From Clostridiales bacterium (lineage in GTDB: Bacteria; Bacillota; Clostridia; Saccharofermentanales; Saccharofermentanaceae): 5,229 nt of DNA. Below the pieces are notes generated by a model, which was not told the DNA's origin, ran no database searches, and was given only the letters and a program-made list of their open reading frames with translations. Of this stretch, positions 4,979 to 5,229 are shown piece by piece (positions within the stretch are counted from its first letter, which is position 1; every line of letters starts with the position of its first letter). The stretch spans positions 1-5,229 of the forward strand of contig JAGAFH010000078.1 in assembly GCA_017612755.1 (NCBI GenBank), in the 5' to 3' direction. The position numbers and the translations under genes were made by a program.

Positions 4979-5229
4979 TAGAGTTTCCTCCTCTTTATTG
5001 TTTCGACAAGGAGTTTGATCCTCCTCTTCTGCTCAGGTGTAAGATCCTCTTGAACATTCTTCGGATATGCAAACAAAAGATATAATTTGCATAGTTCAAA
5101 AACATCCAGATAAACTACTCTTCCACCGCTACTTTTGCCATGATTACAATCAAGCTTTATCCTGATCTTTCTGGCTCCGCCTGTACCTTCTATAACAGCA
5201 CCCTGTTGCGGATCCATCAACAACCTTTC
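4978..5229 (-). CDS. higB: HigB/RelE-like toxin, 5' end beyond the window (partial)
   Basis: The reading frame is open to the window edge, giving the last 83 residues of a toxin of the RelE/HigB superfamily, a ribosome-dependent mRNA-cleaving RNase fold. The visible part begins ERLLMDPQQG and continues with IEGTGGARKIRIKL, then GRVVYLDVF and LYLLFAYPKN, then a C-terminal helix rich in K/R (LTPEQKRRIKLLVETIKRRK). These match HigB proteins of about 100-115 residues, so 20-30 residues are probably missing from the window. The possible starts at 5217 (ATG) and 5223 (TTG) would cut off the first helices, so I do not accept them. A HigA-like antitoxin follows immediately in toxin-first order, the usual HigBA arrangement. 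The ORF shows no frameshift or stop in the visible part. Confidence 0.85.
   Translation of the reverse strand, partial: ERLLMDPQQGAVIEGTGGARKIRIKLDCNHGKSSGGRVVYLDVFELCKLYLLFAYPKNVQEDLTPEQKRRIKLLVETIKRRKL
4987..4992 (-). promoter_or_regulatory. Ribosome binding site that decides the GTG start of the antitoxin
   Basis: AGGAGG on the minus strand lies inside the last codons of the toxin gene and eight bases before the GTG at 4978. No in-frame ATG is near, so this strong site is the main evidence for the non-ATG start. A strong site would help antitoxin outnumber toxin. Confidence 0.6.

Noticed and set aside
5217..5223. Toxin starts at the ATG at 5217 or TTG at 5223
   Set aside because: The frame stays open to the window edge and the residues before these codons fit the HigB family, so the true start lies outside.

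Overview
The window looks like chromosomal DNA of a Gram-positive anaerobe of the class Clostridia, probably Lachnospiraceae-like. This rests on the strong AGGAGG-type ribosome binding sites, the mid-range GC, the protein style (a small zinc ribbon, a ProX-type editing protein, a LacA/Maa-type acetyltransferase) and short GGGGAC/TGACAC repeats of a kind common in Firmicutes. The taxonomy is an inference. All calls come from reading the sequence and recalling family motifs; no search was run.

Layout. Positions 1-82 hold a pair of short direct repeats. Positions 83-482 (minus) hold two tiny coupled genes: a zinc-ribbon protein followed by an acidic protein. Positions 515-663 hold a 53-bp tandem repeat whose units can each form hairpins. 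Positions 669-1280 (minus) encode a cytoplasmic SGNH/GDSL hydrolase. A divergent 155-bp gap (1281-1435) carries a good promoter for the plus-strand pair: a plant/EgtA-type glutamate-cysteine ligase (1436-2701) and a class II glutamine-amidotransferase-like hydrolase (2652-3425), which overlap by 50 nt. Only 4 bp separate this pair from a convergent minus-strand block. In transcription order the block is a HigB-like toxin (cut by the window end), a HigA-like antitoxin, a prolyl-tRNA editing deacylase and a sugar O-acetyltransferase. The first three are joined by one- to four-base stop/start overlaps.

The most interesting system is the ligase/amidohydrolase pair. In ergothioneine synthesis EgtA makes gamma-glutamylcysteine and EgtC, a class II amidotransferase fold, later removes the glutamate. 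In yeast Dug3, of the same fold, takes part in opening the gamma-glutamyl bond of glutathione. Here the maker and the probable remover are translationally coupled. No glutathione synthetase, EgtB or EgtD is visible, which suggests a gamma-glutamyl protection, storage or turnover module for cysteine or another amine. The second interesting point is the TA module coupled to a tRNA-proofreading gene, and the third is the hairpin repeat, which shows a compensatory base-pair change between copies.
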